A DNA stretch of 35,607 nucleotides from Pseudomonadota bacterium (lineage in GTDB: Bacteria; Pseudomonadota; Alphaproteobacteria; Rhizobiales; Devosiaceae). The translations under genes and the position numbers were made by a program. A model generated the notes under the pieces. That model did not search any database. It saw nothing but the letters and a program-made list of their open reading frames with translations, and was not told the origin of the DNA. Positions 32,297-35,607 of this stretch are shown here, piece by piece; the first letter of the stretch is position 1; each line of letters opens with the position of its first letter. The stretch is taken from positions 1-35,607 of the forward strand of contig JAEWCE010000112.1 in assembly GCA_023390785.1 (NCBI GenBank), written 5' to 3'.

Positions 32297-33949
32297 CTAA
32301 TACCTCGCCTGCTCATCCCCGGCGAAGGGGTCGATAGGGGAATGGGTGTTCCACGGAATCTCGCCCAGCAGGGCCTCCAGCACGGCGCGCTGCATCGTCT
32401 CGGTGGTCGAATAGGCATTGACGTAGGTGGGCGCGCGCGGGGCGTCGTAGAGGTAGTAGGGATAGCCGAACGACACCAGCAGCGTTGGAATGTCGCTCCA
32501 GTAGCGCTGCATGGCACTGACGAAGTCGCCGTTCAGACGCAGCCAGTCGAGGAAGATGTGGCCGCGGGTGAGCAGCGTCTCTTCGCCGAAGAGGTAGAGG
32601 ACGAGGTCGCAGTCGCCCGGCGCGACGCGCTGGCCCGGTGTCGCCATGGTCACCTCGAAGCCCCTGGCTGCGAGCATTTCGGGCAGGGCGAAGGGCAGCG
32701 GATCGGGCAGGTAGGGGAAGACGATGCCGGTCGAGAACACCAGCACGCGCCGGTGTTTCTGCGGATCGAGCGGCAGCAGCGCCTGGGTGTCCTTGACCAG
32801 CGTGGGGGCGCGGCGGGCTGCGTCGTCGGCGAGGCGCCGATGCGCGGCGGCGTCGATCGCCGGCACCGCCGCCGGCCCCCGATGCAGGCCGAGCGCCGCC
32901 TTGAGCGCCAGGATGCGCGTCACCGCCTCGTCGATGCGGGCCCAGCTCAACCGGCCGTCGGCGAGGGCGGCGGCAACGTAGCCATAGTCGGCCTGCATGT
33001 CGTCGACGAACAGGATCACGTCGCAGCCGGCGGCCACCAGTTCGGGCAGGTAGTCGGCGCGGCGCGACCAGGCCTTGAGGCCCGCCATGCCGGTAGCGTC
33101 GGAGACGATGACGCCGTTGAAGCCGAGGCGGCGGCGCAGCAGCTCCTCGTTGAGGTCGCGGCTCAGCGAGGCCGGCCGGTAGAGCTCGACGCCGGCGTCG
33201 GGGTTGCGCTCGCGCACGAAGGCCGGCAGCGCGATGTGCGCCGACATGACGCTGAGCGCGCCGGCGGCGATGGCGGCGCGGTAGAGCCGGCCGAAGCGCG
33301 CCTCCCACGCGTCCATGCCGAGCGGATTGACGGTAGTGACGAGGTGCTGGTCGCGGTCGTCGAAGCCTTCGCCGGGCCAGTGCTTGACCGCGGCCGCAAC
33401 GCCGTTCTGCTGGAAGGCCTTGAGCTGCGCCAGGGCATGGCGCTCGATGGTGTCGATATCGCTGCCGAAGCCGCGGGTGGCGACGATGGCGCTCCTGAAT
33501 CTGGCGTTGATGTCGAGCACGGGGGTGAACGACCAGTTGATGCCCACCGCCTGCGCTTCGCGCGCCATGGCGGTACTGACGGCGCCGGTCAGCGCCACAT
33601 CGTCGATGGCCGCAAGGGCGAGGGGATTGGGGAATTCACCGCCGCCGGGCAGGCTCATGCGGCTGCCTTCGAGGTCGGCCGAGACCAGCAGCGGCACCGG
33701 GGCGGCGGCGTTGAAGGCGGCGACCAGCGCGCGCTCGGCGGGCCAGTCGGCGCCGGCCTGCCGGGTGATGCTGCCGGGCCGGAACGCCTGCTGCGCCGCG
33801 AGCACGGCCGGATCGTTGCCGGCCGAGCGCAGGTTGAACAATTGCCGGATCCTGTCGTCCGGTGTCAGCCGTGCCAGCGTTTGCCGCACCCAGGCGATGC
33901 CGTCGGCATCGAGGTGGAACGGCGCCGCCGCCAACTGCTCGTCGCGCAT
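32297..33949 (-). CDS. Glycoside hydrolase family 3 protein (beta-N-acetylhexosaminidase-like)
   Basis: 550 residues. Seen: PLLVSADLEGSRMSLPGG, NWSFTPVLDINARFRSAIVATRGFGSD, AAVKHWPGEGFDDRDQH (the KHFPGxG block with the catalytic His/Asp region), MSAHIALPAF, and GVIVSDATGM with the nucleophile Asp, then a C-terminal GH3 sandwich domain (from about 370, RRVLVFSTGIVFPYLP). NagZ enzymes are single-domain (about 340 residues), so this two-domain form is closer to NagA/Nag3-type GH3 hexosaminidases. No signal peptide is seen, so it should act in the cytoplasm, perhaps in peptidoglycan or sugar recycling. Leftward, converging with folC. Confidence 0.85.
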   Translation of the reverse strand: MRDEQLAAAPFHLDADGIAWVRQTLARLTPDDRIRQLFNLRSAGNDPAVLAAQQAFRPGSITRQAGADWPAERALVAAFNAAAPVPLLVSADLEGSRMSLPGGGEFPNPLALAAIDDVALTGAVSTAMAREAQAVGINWSFTPVLDINARFRSAIVATRGFGSDIDTIERHALAQLKAFQQNGVAAAVKHWPGEGFDDRDQHLVTTVNPLGMDAWEARFGRLYRAAIAAGALSVMSAHIALPAFVRERNPDAGVELYRPASLSRDLNEELLRRRLGFNGVIVSDATGMAGLKAWSRRADYLPELVAAGCDVILFVDDMQADYGYVAAALADGRLSWARIDEAVTRILALKAALGLHRGPAAVPAIDAAAHRRLADDAARRAPTLVKDTQALLPLDPQKHRRVLVFSTGIVFPYLPDPLPFALPEMLAARGFEVTMATPGQRVAPGDCDLVLYLFGEETLLTRGHIFLDWLRLNGDFVSAMQRYWSDIPTLLVSFGYPYYLYDAPRAPTYVNAYSTTETMQRAVLEALLGEIPWNTHSPIDPFAGDEQARY

Positions 33950-33989
33950 GGATTTCCCCGTTTTGCGGGAGCTTAACGCACCCGTCGCG

Positions 33990-34310
33990 TCAGGCGAAAG
34001 TCTCCAGCCATTTGGTGAGCTGGGCGCGCGAGGGGCCGTAGCCGACCTTGATGTCCACCGGCTCGCCGTCCTTGAACACCATCAGCGTAGGCATGGCGCG
34101 GACGTTGTAGGTGACGACGGTCGAGGGGTTGGTCTCGACGTCGAGCTTGACGATCTTCACGCGGCCGTCGAGCTCGACCGACAGATCGTCGAGGATGGGG
34201 TCCATGGCCTTGCAGGGCGGGCACCAATCGGCCCAGAAATCCACCAGCACCGGGCCCTTGGCCTCCAGCACCTCGCGTCCGAAATCGGCATCCGATACCA
34301 ACTGGCCCAA
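33990..34310 (-). CDS. Thioredoxin-family protein with WCPPC active site
   Basis: 106 residues. Seen: VLVDFWADWCPPCKAMDPIL with a Cys-Pro-Pro-Cys active site instead of the usual CGPC, VKIVKLDVETNPSTVVTYNVRAMPTLMVFKDGEPV with the cis-Pro loop AMPT, and a normal thioredoxin C-terminus. No signal peptide. CPPC makes the site more oxidising than CGPC in known variants, so substrate preference may differ from the classical copy at 34591-34914. The two thioredoxin genes are tandem, same strand, but separated by 280 bp containing a terminator and a palindrome pair. Confidence 0.9.
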   Translation of the reverse strand: MGQLVSDADFGREVLEAKGPVLVDFWADWCPPCKAMDPILDDLSVELDGRVKIVKLDVETNPSTVVTYNVRAMPTLMVFKDGEPVDIKVGYGPSRAQLTKWLETFA

Positions 34311-34426
34311 AGTCCCTCTCCATCGTTGATTGACGATGAAGGGTATGTGAGTCGGCAGACGCGCGGAAGGAATTGCCGCCGCCGATCGGCGGCGGCACCG
34401 GAATAATCTGCTCCGCCGCGGCGGTG

Positions 34427-34521
34427 TTATGGCGACATATTATCCGGCGAGACGGGCGGAGTTGCCCCGCACACGCCCCAGCCATCCGGGACTTCCGGCG
34501 TACTATGGCGCCATAGTATCC
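34427..34521. repeat. Pair of related palindromic sites upstream of the CPPC thioredoxin gene
   Basis: A perfect 18-bp palindrome TACTATGGCGCCATAGTA is at 34501-34518. A sister site at 34427-34445 (TTATGGCGACATATTATCC) matches 16 of 19 bases with 34503-34521. They are 76 bp apart in the promoter region of the thioredoxin gene at 33990-34310. They may be operators for one regulator; which one is unknown. Confidence 0.45.
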
Positions 34522-34536
34522 ACGTCGCCCCAAACG

Positions 34537-34569
34537 AAAACGCCGCCGGGGAGGACCCGACGGCGTTTT
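34537..34569 (-). terminator. Rho-independent terminator after trxA
   Basis: On the minus strand AAAACGCCG and CGGCGTTTT (34537-34545 and 34561-34569) form a strong stem with a G+C core and a T-run on the exit side, 22 bp after the trxA stop. The arms are nearly symmetric, so it can work in both directions. Confidence 0.8.
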
Positions 34570-34590
34570 GGTGGTCTTGAATTCAGGCGA

Positions 34591-34914
34591 TCAGGCGGCG
34601 TGGCTCTCGAGCCATTTGCTGAGGCCCGCCTTGGGCGTGCCGGCACCGATCTTCATGTCGATCGCCTCGCCATCCTTGTACAGGATCATCGTGGGGATCG
34701 AGCGGACGCCATACTTCACCGTCGTCGAGGGATTCTCGTCGACGTTCAGCTTGACGATCTTCACCTTGCCCTGCAGCTCGGTGGCGAGCTCCTCGAGCAC
34801 CGGGGCGATCGCCCGGCAGGGGCCGCACCATTCCGCCCAGAAGTCGACGAGCACGGGCTCCTTGGACGAAAGGACTTCCTCGCCGAAATTGGCGTCCGAA
34901 ACGTGGTTTGTCAT
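34591..34914 (-). CDS. trxA: Thioredoxin
   Basis: 107 residues from ATG 34914 with AAAGGGAA upstream; a further start at 34971 would add 19 untypical residues. Seen: VLVDFWAEWCGPCRAIAPVLEELA with the classical WCGPC redox site, VKIVKLNVDENPSTTVKYGVRSIPTMILYKDG with cis-Pro IPT, and the KWLESH end. Cytoplasmic protein-disulphide reductase fed by thioredoxin reductase. It follows addA, the usual order in Hyphomicrobiales, and has its own promoter and terminator. Confidence 0.96.
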   Translation of the reverse strand: MTNHVSDANFGEEVLSSKEPVLVDFWAEWCGPCRAIAPVLEELATELQGKVKIVKLNVDENPSTTVKYGVRSIPTMILYKDGEAIDMKIGAGTPKAGLSKWLESHAA

Positions 34915-34971
34915 ATGAAGAATTCCCTTTGGGATGTCGCCTTCCGAGAAAGCGGCGTTTGTGTGATCCAA

Positions 34972-35000
34972 AAGCTAGGAAGAGTCCAGCGACGCCGCAA
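34972..35000 (-). promoter_or_regulatory. Promoter candidate of trxA
   Basis: On the minus strand TTGCGG (34995-35000) and TAGCTT (34972-34977) are 17 bp apart and lie about 60-85 bp before the trxA ATG, just after the addA stop. The -10 is only a fair match. Confidence 0.45.
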
Positions 35001-35007
35001 CTGTGTA

Positions 35008-35607
35008 TCACCCTATGGTGAAGCCGGAAACCGCCTGCCGCAACCGCGCGGCGGGTAGATTCATCAACAATTCCAACGTCGTCCACAGAATCGCCGCCTC
35101 GATGGTCCGGCCGGGGAAGAGCTGGCCTGCGATTTGTGCATAGAGCCCGAGCTGGGCGAGGTAGGCGGGGGGAACGCCATCGGGCGTCGCCGGCACCGTG
35201 GCGTCGGATTTGAAGTCGACGACCAGCACCCGGCCAGGCTCGACCAGCAGCCGGTCGATGCGGCCGGCGATGGTGACCGGTGCACCGTTGCGCGTGCCGC
35301 GGGCGAGGATGGGCACCTCGGCGCGTGAATTGGGGCCGAAGATATCGATGAGGTCGAGCCGGGTGAGGATCGAGCGGGCCTTGCGCGCAATGGCCGGATG
35401 CGCCTCAGGGCGACCCGGCAGCAGCACCGCCAGCGCCTTGGCCGAGACCGCCGGCCAGTCGGGCTGGGGCACCTTGAGCAGATGCTGCAGCAGCGCATGG
35501 AGCGCAATACCCTCCTGCCGCGCGGCTTCGGGGGCGCGCGGGTCGGCGGCCCGCTCGGCCGGGGTGGCGAGCACGTGCTCGGGGTCGGCTTCGGCGAAGG
35601 CGGTCGA
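35008..35607 (-). CDS. addA: AddA helicase-nuclease, C-terminal nuclease domain (partial)
   Basis: The last 199 codons of addA; the gene enters from the right edge. AddAB is the alphaproteobacterial double-strand-break resection machine (counterpart of RecBCD). Seen: RQEGIALHALLQHLL with the His/Glu of the nuclease's first helix, TIAGRIDRLLVEPGRVLVVDFKSDA (the D...D-F-K PD-(D/E)XK core) and YLAQLGLYAQI. The UvrD-like helicase motifs lie outside the window. It is followed by trxA, as usual in the group. Confidence 0.93.
   Translation of the reverse strand, partial: STAFAEADPEHVLATPAERAADPRAPEAARQEGIALHALLQHLLKVPQPDWPAVSAKALAVLLPGRPEAHPAIARKARSILTRLDLIDIFGPNSRAEVPILARGTRNGAPVTIAGRIDRLLVEPGRVLVVDFKSDATVPATPDGVPPAYLAQLGLYAQIAGQLFPGRTIEAAILWTTLELLMNLPAARLRQAVSGFTIG

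Noticed and set aside
32342..33976. 544-codon rightward reading frame
   Set aside because: Shadow of the GH3 gene, which has the family's catalytic motifs on the other strand.

Overview
The window joins two very different stretches of an alphaproteobacterial genome, most likely of the order Hyphomicrobiales and close to Devosia/Pelagibacterium. This rests on the gene order on the right (FYDLN-acid gene, aroA, cmk, rpsA, sppA, ihfB, lapA-like, trpF, trpB, trpA, accD, folC, trxA, addA), a six-repeat S1 protein, an AccD with a degenerate zinc ribbon, and high G+C. No database was consulted.

Positions 1 to about 19,190 are an integrative mobile element cut by the left window edge. It opens with the end of an IS21-family insertion sequence that has removed the 3' end of an ArdC-type antirestriction gene. 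Next comes a three-gene operon that looks like an undescribed anti-phage system: an RloA-type ABC ATPase, an RloB-type TOPRIM protein, and a 1,454-residue STAND NTPase with a predicted C-terminal PD-(D/E)XK nuclease. Directly after it lies about 380 bp of non-coding DNA with ten consecutive hairpins, probably a large structured RNA (possibly a solo HEARO/omega-RNA-like element). A leftward operon of two unrecognised proteins and an ankyrin-repeat protein follows. A rightward set of small membrane proteins then leads to a VirD4/TraG-like coupling ATPase. The element ends with an operon of two unrecognised proteins and a large serine recombinase, headed by a perfect alphaproteobacterial LexA box (GTTC-N7-GTTC). 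This suggests that DNA damage induces the recombinase. The recombinase reading frame runs into the 3' half of a tRNA-Ala(GGC) gene on the other strand, which marks the element/chromosome junction.

Positions from about 19,190 to the right edge are conserved chromosome. FYDLN-acid protein (leftward) stands opposite aroA-cmk-rpsA, and the AroA here lacks essentially every recognised EPSP-synthase active-site residue. After a terminator come a GNAT acetyltransferase, a BrnT/BrnA toxin-antitoxin pair with a palindromic operator in its promoter, and sppA, ihfB and a LapA-domain gene. The tryptophan genes trpF-trpB-trpA, accD with its own promoter, and folC follow. A leftward block holds a GH3 glycosidase, two thioredoxins and the nuclease end of addA, which runs off the right edge.
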